NCBI RefSeq assembly: GCF_900142035.1
Contig: NZ_FQZI01000002.1
Span: 1-64,000, forward strand
DNA from: Flavobacterium terrae
GTDB lineage: Bacteria > Bacteroidota > Bacteroidia > Flavobacteriales > Flavobacteriaceae
Direction: 5' to 3'
DNA length: 64,000 nucleotides
Under the pieces are notes generated by a model. That model was not told the origin of the DNA. It ran no database searches and saw only the letters and a list, made by a program, of their open reading frames with translations. The position numbers were made by a program, and so were the translations under genes. Positions 1-7,174 of this stretch are shown piece by piece. Within the stretch, counting starts at the first letter, position 1, and each line of letters opens with the position of its first letter.

Positions 1-8
1 TGCGGGTG

Positions 9-40
9 CAAAGATAAGAACTCTTTTGTATTTACCAAAA
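9..40 (-). promoter_or_regulatory. Leftward -33/-7 promoter P1
   Basis: Read on the minus strand there is a -33 TTG (36-38), 19 bases, then a -7 box TATCTTTG (9-16), followed by CACCCGCA at the window edge. This fits the Bacteroidota sigma consensus TTTG-N17-20-TAnnTTTG. Long A/T tracts lie upstream. It must drive a gene to the left of the window. The GCACCCGC start region is shared with P2 and P3. A tRNA or rRNA operon is my inference. Confidence 0.65.
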
Positions 41-121
41 CTTTTTGAAACTTTTTTTTGAGAAAATTTTCAGTCCGTTTTAATTATCAATATCTCTTAA
101 GAACCTCTCCGTTGCGGGGTG

Positions 122-154
122 CAAAGATAACATCTTTATTTTCTTATCTCCAAA
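122..154 (-). promoter_or_regulatory. Leftward promoter-like copy P2
   Basis: The minus strand reads TTG (151-153), 21 bases, TATCTTTG (122-129), then CACCCCGCAACGGAGAGGT. The last eight bases, GGAGAGGT, match how tRNA-Ser genes usually begin, but no tRNA follows. P2 may therefore be a relic of a stable RNA promoter, or a second promoter feeding the same leftward operon as P1. Confidence 0.55.
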
Positions 155-277
155 TCTTTTTGCAATTTTTTTTTAAGTTTTTCGCTCTCGCTTTAAACTC
201 AATTACTTAAAGATTTTTTAACACTATAATAAAGAACTTCACTTGTTTTGCATGTCACTTGTTGTCCAATGCGGGTG

Positions 278-307
278 CAAAAGTACCACCTTTTTTCAAT
301 TACACAA
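278..307 (-). promoter_or_regulatory. Leftward promoter-like copy P3
   Basis: The minus strand reads TTG (305-307), 19 bases, TACTTTTG (278-285), then CACCCGCATTGG. This is the same architecture and start region as P1 and P2. The three lie 113 and 156 bp apart, which fits tandem promoters for a heavily transcribed operon or duplicated promoter remnants. Confidence 0.55.
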
Positions 308-416
308 GCCTTTTGTAAAACTTTTTTACAAGTTTTTTACAGTTCTTCTGACCGTCAATAAGTTAGCTCTTAAAGTTTTTTTAAGGAGTTGGATTTTTCT
401 GCTCCTTCTGTGGTTT

Positions 417-462
417 AGCTTTTCTATACTATATATAGATACAGCTTTTCTATACTATATAT
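417..462. repeat. Tandem direct repeat, 20-bp identical core
   Basis: AGCTTTTCTATACTATATAT occurs at 417-436 and again at 443-462, a 26-bp period with six bases between the copies. It abuts the hairpin repeat element that begins at 468. No gene is read through here. Confidence 0.7.
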
Positions 463-467
463 GTATC

Positions 468-567
468 GCGTGAGGGAGTGAAGCGGCATCCTTTAATACG
501 GTCATTTCGCCTACGCTCAATGACCGCATTAAAGATATAGCGGAAAGCCCGACCCGAAGGGACACGC
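468..567 (+). repeat. Interspersed hairpin repeat element, copy 1
   Basis: The element has a conserved left arm GAAGCGGCATCC (479-490 region), a hairpin, and a right arm GATATAGCGGAAAGC (from 534). The hairpin has 15-base arms (492-506 and 519-533, one mismatch) and the loop TCGCCTACGCTC. The outer ends read GCGTGAGGG and GGGACACGC. The same arms surround different hairpins at 53598-53689 and 61861-61939, both inverted. I recall similar elements as common between genes in Flavobacterium genomes. No open reading frame is present. Confidence 0.75.
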
Positions 568-579
568 ACTGAAATAAAA

Positions 580-603
580 AACACCTTATATATATAAGGT
601 GTT
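580..603 (-). terminator. Terminator of the DUF4294 gene
   Basis: A near-perfect palindrome (arms AACACCTTATA and TATAAGGTGTT) lies just past the stop of the leftward gene at 609. On the minus strand it is followed by a T-rich run. Confidence 0.75.
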
Positions 604-608
604 GAAGT

Positions 609-1292
609 TTATTGTTGCTTACTTGCTTTTATACGCTCTCGCCATAATTTAGCCAGTTCTGAATAATTCATTTCTACTTTCGGGGCTTGTTTAGGAAGTT
701 TGCCATCGGAAAAACCTCTAAATAATATTCCTTCTATTATAAAGTCTTCTGAAACATTGTAAGGATCATAAGTAGTCTTTAAATTAATATCAAACAACTT
801 GGCGGTATTATTAGACCAAAAAGCTTTCCAACCGCTTTTTAATTCTTTAATCAAATCGAATGTTGTACTACCGGTTTGACGATGAATTAACTTTACGAGG
901 ATTTGACCATCTTTTCTACTCATCTTTTTTAATTGGTCTTCAAATTCATTAGTTAGATAATTTTCAACCAACTTAAAATACTTCTTTTTATCTCTTTCAG
1001 ATTTAAGTAATTTCATTCCTTCGTTAAGTGCCACTAACCTATCAGCAGCTATTTTTGCATAAGGGTATGTTTTATGTACTCTTCTTTGAAGTATTAAGAA
1101 CTTTTTTCTTTCTTCTGCTGATTTAAAATAATCTCTATTGGATACATAGATTTCTTCCAACGTATAACTTACGTGAGTTACCGTGTCATTATCTAAATCA
1201 GCTTGAGTAACTGTGGTAGTATCTTTCTTTACCTGAGCATTACTTACTAAACTAAAGAATAATAAACCAACAATTAATTTTATATATCTCAT
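609..1292 (-). CDS. DUF4294 family secreted protein
   Basis: This is a 227-residue protein of unknown function in a family I recognise as DUF4294, largely confined to Bacteroidota. I prefer the internal start at 1292 because it begins the signal peptide MRYIKLIVGLLFFSLVSNAQ. A start at 1313 would add seven residues ahead of it. The mature part is highly charged and predicted helical (EERKKFLILQRRVHKTYPYAK and following), ending in a Trp/Arg-rich segment. No catalytic motif is visible. It stands alone, divergent from the M42 peptidase gene, and ends at a strong hairpin. Periplasmic or membrane-anchored location is inferred from the signal only. Confidence 0.8.
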   Translation of the reverse strand: MRYIKLIVGLLFFSLVSNAQVKKDTTTVTQADLDNDTVTHVSYTLEEIYVSNRDYFKSAEERKKFLILQRRVHKTYPYAKIAADRLVALNEGMKLLKSERDKKKYFKLVENYLTNEFEDQLKKMSRKDGQILVKLIHRQTGSTTFDLIKELKSGWKAFWSNNTAKLFDINLKTTYDPYNVSEDFIIEGILFRGFSDGKLPKQAPKVEMNYSELAKLWRERIKASKQQ

Positions 1293-1373
1293 TATGTAGT
1301 ATTGTTTATTCAAAAATATAAATTATTCAGCAAGTGTAGTGCCAAATGTTTAAATTAGCAGAAAATTTTTTTT

Positions 1374-2462
1374 ATGTCATCAAAATCAATACTTAACAAA
1401 GCCTCAATGGCTTTTCTTGAAAAATATCTGAATAATGCATCTCCTACAGGTTACGAAAGTGAAGGACAAAGAATCTGGATGGATTATTTAAAACCATATG
1501 TAGACACTTTTATTACCGATACTTATGGAACTGCTGTAGGAATTATTAATCCTGATGCACCATATAAAGTAGTTATTGAAGGACACAGTGACGAAATTTC
1601 GTGGTATGTGAACTATATTACTGATGATGGTTTAATTTATGTAATTAGAAATGGAGGCTCAGATCATCAAATCGCGCCTTCTAAAAGAGTAAACATACAT
1701 ACTAAGAACGGAATTGTTAAAGGTGTTTTTGGCTGGCCAGCAATTCATACAAGAGGAAGAGGTAAAGAAGAAAATGCAACATTACACAATATCTTTATTG
1801 ATTGTGGCTGTACTACTAAGGAAGAAGTTGAAAAACTAGGTATTCATGTTGGTTGCGTAATTACTTATCCTGATGAATTCATGATTTTGAATGAGAACAA
1901 ATTTGTTTGTCGTGCTATTGACAACCGAATGGGAGGATTCATGATTGCTGAAGTAGCTCGTTTATTAAAAGAAAATAAAAAGAAACTTCCGTTTGGTTTG
2001 TATATTGTGAATGCTGTTCAGGAAGAGATTGGACTTCGTGGTGCGGAAATGATAACTCAAACTATCAAACCTAATGTTGCTATTGTAACTGATGTTTGCC
2101 ATGACACTACAACTCCTATGATTGACAAAAAGATTGAAGGAGACTTAAAAATTGGTCGTGGACCAGTTATTGCTTATGCACCCGCAGTGCAAAATAAATT
2201 ACGTGATTTAATAACCGATACAGCTGATAAAAATAAAATTCCTTTTCAGCGTCATGCTACATCAAGAGTAACAGGTACAGATACAGATGCTTTTGCTTAT
2301 AGTAATGGTGGAGTTGCATCGGCTTTGATATCTTTACCTTTAAGATATATGCATACTACTGTTGAAATGGTTCATAAAGATGATGTGGAAAATGTAATTA
2401 AACTGATTTATGAAACATTATTAAAAATTGAGAACAACGAATCATTCTCTTATTTTAAGTAA
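1374..2462 (+). CDS. M42 family metallopeptidase
   Basis: This is a 362-residue cytosolic aminopeptidase or endoglucanase-type peptidase of the M42 (FrvX/glutamyl aminopeptidase) family, normally a dodecameric two-metal enzyme that trims peptides. The expected ligands are in place: His71 in GHSDE, Asp183 in AIDNRMGG (bridging), the catalytic Glu217-Glu218 in QEEIGLRGA, Asp240 in VTDVCHD and His327 in RYMHTT. Length is normal for the family and no signal peptide is present. It is followed by its own terminator, so it is probably monocistronic. The exact peptide substrate cannot be told. Confidence 0.93.
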   Translation: MSSKSILNKASMAFLEKYLNNASPTGYESEGQRIWMDYLKPYVDTFITDTYGTAVGIINPDAPYKVVIEGHSDEISWYVNYITDDGLIYVIRNGGSDHQIAPSKRVNIHTKNGIVKGVFGWPAIHTRGRGKEENATLHNIFIDCGCTTKEEVEKLGIHVGCVITYPDEFMILNENKFVCRAIDNRMGGFMIAEVARLLKENKKKLPFGLYIVNAVQEEIGLRGAEMITQTIKPNVAIVTDVCHDTTTPMIDKKIEGDLKIGRGPVIAYAPAVQNKLRDLITDTADKNKIPFQRHATSRVTGTDTDAFAYSNGGVASALISLPLRYMHTTVEMVHKDDVENVIKLIYETLLKIENNESFSYFK

Positions 2463-2484
2463 TCCATTACGTTTTATATAATAA

Positions 2485-2512
2485 AAAAACCATTCACAAC
2501 TGAATGGTTTTT
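2485..2512 (+). terminator. Terminator after M42 peptidase
   Basis: The stem ACCATTCA/TGAATGGT with loop CAAC is followed by a run of T. It lies 22 bases after the peptidase stop and just before the next gene. Confidence 0.85.
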
Positions 2513-2542
2513 TTTATAACTTTACTCATATACATATATCAT

Positions 2543-3004
2543 ATGCAATCAAAAGCTACCTCAGTAAATGATTATTTAAACGAAATTCCTGAGGAAAGGA
2601 AGGTAGCCTTTGCAAAACTCCGTAATACTATTGTTGAAAATTTACCTAAAGGATTTCAAGAAGGCATGGGATATGGTATGATGGGATATTCAGTTCCACA
2701 TTCTATTTATCCTAATGGATATCATTGCAATCCTAAAGATCCTCTTCCATTTGCTGGAATTGCATCACAAAAAAATTTCATTGCTTTTTATCATATGGGG
2801 ATTTATGCCAATCCAGAACTCTTAAATTGGTTCACATCAGAATACCCAAAATACTCTAAGAAAAAACTAGACATGGGTAAAAGTTGTGTGCGATTTAAAA
2901 AACCAGAAGATATTCCTTTTGAACTGATAGGTGAATTAATGACAAAAATGAGTGTTCAAGAGTGGATTGAAACTTATGAATCTGCTTTCAAAAAAACTAA
3001 ATAA
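2543..3004 (+). CDS. DUF1801 domain protein
   Basis: This is a 153-residue small soluble protein of the DUF1801 (YdhG-like) superfamily, related in fold to frataxin-like iron chaperones. The start at 2543 (MQSKATSVNDYLNEIPEERK) is chosen because the longer frame from 2504 would begin inside the terminator of the preceding gene and encode an unlikely hydrophobic stretch. Family features seen are the N-terminal helix with PEERKVAFAKLR, the central MGYGMMGYSVP and the IASQKNFIAFYHMG strand. It is followed 27 bases later by an SRPBCC gene, and the pair may be co-transcribed. Its function is not established. Confidence 0.85.
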   Translation: MQSKATSVNDYLNEIPEERKVAFAKLRNTIVENLPKGFQEGMGYGMMGYSVPHSIYPNGYHCNPKDPLPFAGIASQKNFIAFYHMGIYANPELLNWFTSEYPKYSKKKLDMGKSCVRFKKPEDIPFELIGELMTKMSVQEWIETYESAFKKTK

Positions 3005-3031
3005 CACTTTATTAATCTAAACTAAATAACT

Positions 3032-3565
3032 ATGAAAATTTTAAAAAAAATATTTCTCGTGCTGCTTTCCTTAATCGGAATTGTATTAATTGCAGGATTA
3101 ATACTATCGAAAGATTACGCAGTAGAGAGAGAAGTAATCATCAATCAACCCAAAGACAGTGTTTTTAATTATGTGAAAATGATGAAAAACCAAGACAATT
3201 TTAGTGTTTGGAATATGAAAGATCCTAATTCTAAAAAAACATTTACTGGAACTGACGGTGAAGTAGGGTTCATTTACAATTGGAATGGAAACGATGATGT
3301 GGGTGAAGGAGAGCAAGAAATTAAAAAAATCACACCAGGTGAACGTATAGATATTGAGTTACGCTTTAAACGTCCAATGGTATCGACAGATTATGCTTAC
3401 TTTACTACTGAGTCAATTTCTCCAACACAAACTAGAGTAAAATGGGGATTTACTGGTGAAATGCCTTATCCAATGAATGCAATAAAATCTGTTATGGGTA
3501 ATATGATTGGGAAAGATTTACAAGCCGGATTAGATAACTTGAAAACGAATTTAGAAAAGAAATAA
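3032..3565 (+). CDS. SRPBCC family membrane-anchored protein
   Basis: This is a 177-residue protein with one N-terminal membrane helix (about residues 4-26) followed by a polyketide-cyclase/START-like SRPBCC domain (from VEREVIINQPKDSVFNYVKMM to the C-terminal helix LQAGLDNLKTNLEKK). Such domains bind hydrophobic ligands. No ligand can be named here. It follows the DUF1801 gene on the same strand and ends at a bidirectional terminator shared with the convergent ankyrin gene. Confidence 0.85.
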   Translation: MKILKKIFLVLLSLIGIVLIAGLILSKDYAVEREVIINQPKDSVFNYVKMMKNQDNFSVWNMKDPNSKKTFTGTDGEVGFIYNWNGNDDVGEGEQEIKKITPGERIDIELRFKRPMVSTDYAYFTTESISPTQTRVKWGFTGEMPYPMNAIKSVMGNMIGKDLQAGLDNLKTNLEKK

Positions 3566-3581
3566 TGTCTCATTAACAAAT

Positions 3582-3611
3582 AAAAAGTCCCTTTAAAAAA
3601 AGGGACTTTTT
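3582..3611. terminator. Bidirectional terminator
   Basis: The arms AAAAAGTCCCTTT and AAAGGGACTTTTT form a hairpin with T-runs on both strands. It lies between the convergent SRPBCC and ankyrin genes. Confidence 0.9.
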
Positions 3612-3623
3612 ATTTTATCAAAT

Positions 3624-3989
3624 TTACTTTAAAGCTTGAATTGCGTCATTTGCTCTAGATTGTTCAGCATATTTTAACGCTGTATAACCTTTATCATCTT
3701 TAGTTTTTTTATCTGCTCCATTTTTTAATAGAATTTCAATAATATCTACTCTATTAAAACGAGCAGCAAACATTAGTGGAGTCATTCCGTTTGAAGTTTC
3801 ATTTACATCAACTCCATACTCAACAAATTTTTTAACTGCCTCTAAATCTCCTTTAATAATTGCCGCACATAATGGAGAATTTACACTTGCAATAATTTCT
3901 TTTTTAGGAGAAATATTAACATTTGATGCAAAAGATTGTGTTGCAAAAGCTCCAAGAACTAAACCTAAAATAACAATTGATTTTTTCAT
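3624..3989 (-). CDS. Small secreted ankyrin-repeat protein
   Basis: This is a 121-residue protein with a signal peptide (MKKSIVILGLVLGAFATQSFA) and about three ankyrin repeats: LCAAIIKGDLEAVKKFVEYG, GMTPLMFAARFNRVDIIEILLKNGAD and GYTALKYAEQSRANDAIQAL. Ankyrin repeats mediate protein binding. The partner is unknown and is presumably periplasmic. The gene is short but complete, with a start right at the signal peptide and a strong terminator behind it. Confidence 0.85.
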   Translation of the reverse strand: MKKSIVILGLVLGAFATQSFASNVNISPKKEIIASVNSPLCAAIIKGDLEAVKKFVEYGVDVNETSNGMTPLMFAARFNRVDIIEILLKNGADKKTKDDKGYTALKYAEQSRANDAIQALK

Positions 3990-4115
3990 GATGATTGATT
4001 TTTTTTGATTAATGATTTATATGAATAGACGTAGTATTGAAAGTTATGTTACATGAAATTTCCATTATAACATAATTTTAACATTAGCCACATCACAACT
4101 AACTCAACACAAAGA

Positions 4116-4141
4116 ACAAAAAAACCACGCAAAGCGTGGTT
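4116..4141 (-). terminator. purC terminator
   Basis: The stem ACCACGC/GCGTGGT with loop AAA (TTT on the transcript) is followed on the minus strand by a run of T. It lies about 26 bases past the purC stop. Confidence 0.85.
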
Positions 4142-4166
4142 AATTAAACTTTAAAATAAGTTTATA

Positions 4167-5114
4167 TTATTTATTCAAAAATGCAATTACATTTTTTTCA
4201 ATTCTTTCATGAATATTAGAAACATCTGCTTTTTCAAACTTTTCTCCTATGATGTTTTCGTAAAGCTCGATATATCTTTCTGAAACTGTTTCGATGTAAT
4301 CCTCTGTCATTTCAGGAATTTGTTGTCCTTCTTTACCTTGAAAACCATTAGCAATTAACCATTGACGAACAAACTCTTTTGATAATTGTTTTTGAGCCTC
4401 TCCTCTATCCTGACGCTCTTGGTAACCATCTGCATAGAAATAACGTGAAGAATCTGGCGTATGTATTTCATCAATTAGAACGATTTTACCTTCTTTTGTT
4501 TTGCCAAATTCATATTTAGTATCTACTAAAATTAATCCTCGAGAAGCGGCAATTTCAGTTCCTCTTTGAAATAAATCTCTAGTATATTTTTCTAAAACCA
4601 AATAGTCTTCCTCTGAAACAATTCCTTGAGACAAAATAGCTTCTCTTGAAATATCTTCGTCATGTGTACCTACCGCAGCTTTTGTTGTAGGTGTAATTAT
4701 AGGCTGAGGAAATTTATCATTTTCTTTCATTCCTTCAGGCATTTCTACACCGCAAAGTATTCTTTTCCCAGCTGCATATTCGCGTGCTGCATGACCAGAT
4801 AAGTAACCGCGAATTACCATTTCTACTTTAAAAGGATCACATAAATGCCCCACGGCAACATTGGGATCAAGCGTTGCTACTAACCAATTTGGTACGATAT
4901 CTTCGGTCAACTGCATGAATTTAGTTGCAATTTGATTCAAGATTTGACCTTTGTATGGGATTCCTTTAGGCATAATTACATCAAAAGCTGATAATCTATC
5001 AGTTGCAATCATTACTAAAAGTTCGTCATTGATATTGTAAACCTCACGTACTTTTCCGTGATAAACAGATTTTTGTCCAGGAAAGTTAAACTGGGTAGCA
5101 GTAATCGTATTCAT
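4167..5114 (-). CDS. purC: Phosphoribosylaminoimidazole-succinocarboxamide synthase
   Basis: This 315-residue enzyme makes SAICAR from CAIR, aspartate and ATP in purine biosynthesis, in the cytosol. It shows family motifs: [10 protein letters not shown] near residue 17, [30 protein letters not shown]-like ([19 protein letters not shown]) and the signature [31 protein letters not shown]. The length matches the longer form found in Bacteroidota and yeast. It is monocistronic, with its own promoter and terminator. No other purine gene lies nearby. Confidence 0.97.
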   Translation of the reverse strand: MNTITATQFNFPGQKSVYHGKVREVYNINDELLVMIATDRLSAFDVIMPKGIPYKGQILNQIATKFMQLTEDIVPNWLVATLDPNVAVGHLCDPFKVEMVIRGYLSGHAAREYAAGKRILCGVEMPEGMKENDKFPQPIITPTTKAAVGTHDEDISREAILSQGIVSEEDYLVLEKYTRDLFQRGTEIAASRGLILVDTKYEFGKTKEGKIVLIDEIHTPDSSRYFYADGYQERQDRGEAQKQLSKEFVRQWLIANGFQGKEGQQIPEMTEDYIETVSERYIELYENIIGEKFEKADVSNIHERIEKNVIAFLNK

Positions 5115-5147
5115 TAAATTGTTGTGTTGTTGTTGTTAAAGTGTCAC

Positions 5148-5180
5148 AAAAATATAGTTTTTATAAGCACCAACAAAAGA
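5148..5180 (-). promoter_or_regulatory. purC promoter
   Basis: On the minus strand TTTTG is followed after 19 bases by the -7 box TATTTTTG, about 35-40 bases before the purC start. It matches the Bacteroidota consensus well. It lies immediately beside the divergent hmp control region. Confidence 0.6.
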
Positions 5181-5203
5181 GAATGAAATATTATTTTTAA
5201 TTG

Positions 5204-5220
5204 TTGTATTTTAAATACAA
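5204..5220. promoter_or_regulatory. Palindromic operator at hmp promoter
   Basis: TTGTATTT-T-AAATACAA is a perfect inverted repeat. It covers the likely -33 TTG of hmp, 21 bases upstream of the -7 box TACATTTG (5228-5235). The same palindrome, differing only in the central base, lies at 6464-6480 before the Rrf2 regulator gene. This position fits repression of hmp by that regulator. Confidence 0.8.
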
Positions 5221-5227
5221 TTATTAA

Positions 5228-5235
5228 TACATTTG
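5228..5235 (+). promoter_or_regulatory. hmp -7 promoter box
   Basis: TACATTTG matches TAnnTTTG and lies 29 bases before the hmp start codon. The -33 element is embedded in the upstream palindrome. Confidence 0.65.
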
Positions 5236-5264
5236 CATCATAAATAATTAACACTTTATAAAAA

Positions 5265-6458
5265 ATGGATAATAACCAACTTTCGCTGATTAAAGCAACA
5301 GTCCCAATTTTAAAAGAACACGGAGTAACCCTAACCAAACATTTTTATCAAAGAATGTTTACCCATAACCCAGAATTAAAGAATGAGTTCAATATGGGCA
5401 ACCAAGCCAATGGCAGACAGCAAACGGCTCTTGCCACGGCAGTACTCGCTTATGCTGAACATATAGAAAACCCAAGTGTCTTGATAGGCGCCTTACAATC
5501 AATTGGACAAAAACATGTTAGTTTAAATATTACTGCTGCCCAATATGATATCGTAGGCAGTCACTTAATTGCCGCAATAAAAGAAGTACTACAAGATGTT
5601 GCAACAGAGGAACTATTAGAAGCTTGGACAATTGCTTACAATCAACTTGCTAAAATCATGATTGATCTAGAAGCTGGATACTACAAAGAAAACCGCGAGA
5701 AAAAAGGAGGTTGGAATGGATGGAGAACCTTTATTATAAATCGTATCGTTGAAGAAAGCACAGAAATAAAATCTTTTTATTTAACTCCAAAAGACAACCA
5801 ACCAATCGCTTCTTATCATCCTGGACAATACTTATCAGTCAAAACCTTTGTAGAGGCATTAGGTCATGAACAACCTAGACAATACAGCTTATCATCTGCT
5901 TTCAACGAAAAATATTATCGCATCAGTGTTAAAAAAGAAAATCCAGAAAATCTACCTGCAGGATATGTTTCCAATAACTTACATAACAAAAAAGTTGGAG
6001 ATCAAATAGAAGTATCGGCTCCTGCAGGCTTGTTCCATATAGGAGAAAAACCACAACAACCTTTGGTTTTAATCAGTGGTGGCGTAGGCATTACACCAAT
6101 GATGAGCATACTTGAAGCTCAAGCTGAAAAAGAAAATAAAATTGTTTGGTTACACAGTTGCAGAAATGAAAACGTGCAAGCTTTCAAAAATGAAGTAAAT
6201 CATTATCACGAAAATTTTAAAAATGTAACCGCTTACACTTTTTTTAACGAATTAGCGTCTGAAACAAAATATAAAAAAATTGGTTTCATGAATCTAGATG
6301 AAATTAAAAAGGATATTATTCTACCTGATGCAAAGTATTATGTATGCGGACCCCAAGCTTTTATTAAAGCCCAATTCGAATCATTAAAAAAATTAGGAGT
6401 ACAACAAGATTCCATTTTTTATGAAGAATTTGGACCACAATTACTAAATCTTAACTAA
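5265..6458 (+). CDS. hmp: Flavohemoglobin, nitric oxide dioxygenase
   Basis: This 397-residue cytosolic enzyme oxidises NO to nitrate using O2 and NAD(P)H. The N-terminal globin domain (about 1-138) has Tyr28 and Gln52/53 on the distal side and proximal His84 (QKHVSL). An FAD domain follows (about 150-262, RQYSLS at 205-210), then a NAD domain (SGGVGITPMMS from 271, YYVCGPQAF near 357). Domain order and length are those of E. coli Hmp. The operator at 5204-5220 and the regulator gene 42 bases downstream suggest NO-responsive repression. The regulator gene has its own copy of the operator, so the two may be transcribed both together and separately. Confidence 0.96.
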   Translation: MDNNQLSLIKATVPILKEHGVTLTKHFYQRMFTHNPELKNEFNMGNQANGRQQTALATAVLAYAEHIENPSVLIGALQSIGQKHVSLNITAAQYDIVGSHLIAAIKEVLQDVATEELLEAWTIAYNQLAKIMIDLEAGYYKENREKKGGWNGWRTFIINRIVEESTEIKSFYLTPKDNQPIASYHPGQYLSVKTFVEALGHEQPRQYSLSSAFNEKYYRISVKKENPENLPAGYVSNNLHNKKVGDQIEVSAPAGLFHIGEKPQQPLVLISGGVGITPMMSILEAQAEKENKIVWLHSCRNENVQAFKNEVNHYHENFKNVTAYTFFNELASETKYKKIGFMNLDEIKKDIILPDAKYYVCGPQAFIKAQFESLKKLGVQQDSIFYEEFGPQLLNLN

Positions 6459-6463
6459 ATTTG

Positions 6464-6480
6464 TTGTATTTAAAATACAA
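6464..6480. promoter_or_regulatory. Palindromic operator before Rrf2 gene
   Basis: TTGTATTT-A-AAATACAA is a perfect inverted repeat starting six bases after the hmp stop and ending 20 bases before the regulator start. It has the same half-sites as the hmp operator, and both are preceded by an extra TTG. It implies autoregulation. Confidence 0.8.
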
Positions 6481-6500
6481 TATCAACAAATTACTTAAGA

Positions 6501-6926
6501 ATGAAACTGAACCATTTTACTGATTTTGGAATGCGTGTATTGATTTATTTAGAGCATTTAGATGAAAATGAATCTACTTCTTTAGATGAATTAGCAGAAA
6601 AATTTAAAATTTCAAGAAATCATTTGATTAAAGTGGTTCAGTTTTTATCCAATAACAATTTAATAAACACGAAACGAGGTAAAAACGGCGGCATTACAAT
6701 CGCCCATAAAGCCAAAACAATTCCAATTGGCGATCTAATTCATTTATTAGAACAAGACGAAAGTCCAATTATAGATTGTCAGGCAAAAGCTTGTATTTTC
6801 CCTTCACAGAAATGCCAATTGAAACAGCTATTCAATTTGGGATACCAAGCATTTCTTAAGGTATTGAATAATTATTATTTAAAAGATTTACGATTTGAAA
6901 ACTTGAACCAGATTATCAATCAATAA
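6501..6926 (+). CDS. Rrf2 family regulator, NsrR-like
   Basis: This 141-residue winged-helix repressor is of the Rrf2 family. The recognition region is TSLDELAEKFKISRNHLIKVVQFLSNN, followed by the wing with KRGKNGGI. Three cysteines, Cys93, Cys98 and Cys105 (spacing X4 and X6), match the iron-sulfur ligand pattern of NsrR and IscR, in which the cluster senses NO. Its place directly behind hmp and the paired palindromes make an NO sensor the most likely role. NsrR spacing elsewhere is X4-5 and X5, so this is a slight variant. I leave the symbol blank because orthology to NsrR is inferred. Confidence 0.9.
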   Translation: MKLNHFTDFGMRVLIYLEHLDENESTSLDELAEKFKISRNHLIKVVQFLSNNNLINTKRGKNGGITIAHKAKTIPIGDLIHLLEQDESPIIDCQAKACIFPSQKCQLKQLFNLGYQAFLKVLNNYYLKDLRFENLNQIINQ

Positions 6927-7118
6927 CATAACTAAAACTTTACTATCACAGCGACTATCACATTCGCTTTAACCTATATAAATTCAATACACTTTTCCTT
7001 TTATATTTGGATACGATCATGGTGTATTGCAACAAGTATTAGTTTAAGCTATCAATACATCATTTTCCCTTTAAATAAATATTTCAAAAACATAGTAACT
7101 AGAATATCTTTATAAAAT

Positions 7119-7144
7119 AAAAGTCGGTTTTACAACCGACTTTT
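7119..7144. terminator. Bidirectional terminator
   Basis: The arms AAAAGTCGGTT and AACCGACTTTT with loop TTAC lie between the convergent Rrf2 and amylase genes. The 190 bases before it (6927-7118) are AT-rich and show nothing I can name. Confidence 0.85.
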
Positions 7145-7174
7145 ATCAATTAAAATTGTCAACTAAAAAATAAA

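Noticed and set aside
243-473. A 76-residue plus-strand frame
   Set aside because: It runs through the leftward promoter P3, the direct repeat and the edge of the hairpin element, and its composition is that of T-rich spacer DNA, not a protein gene.
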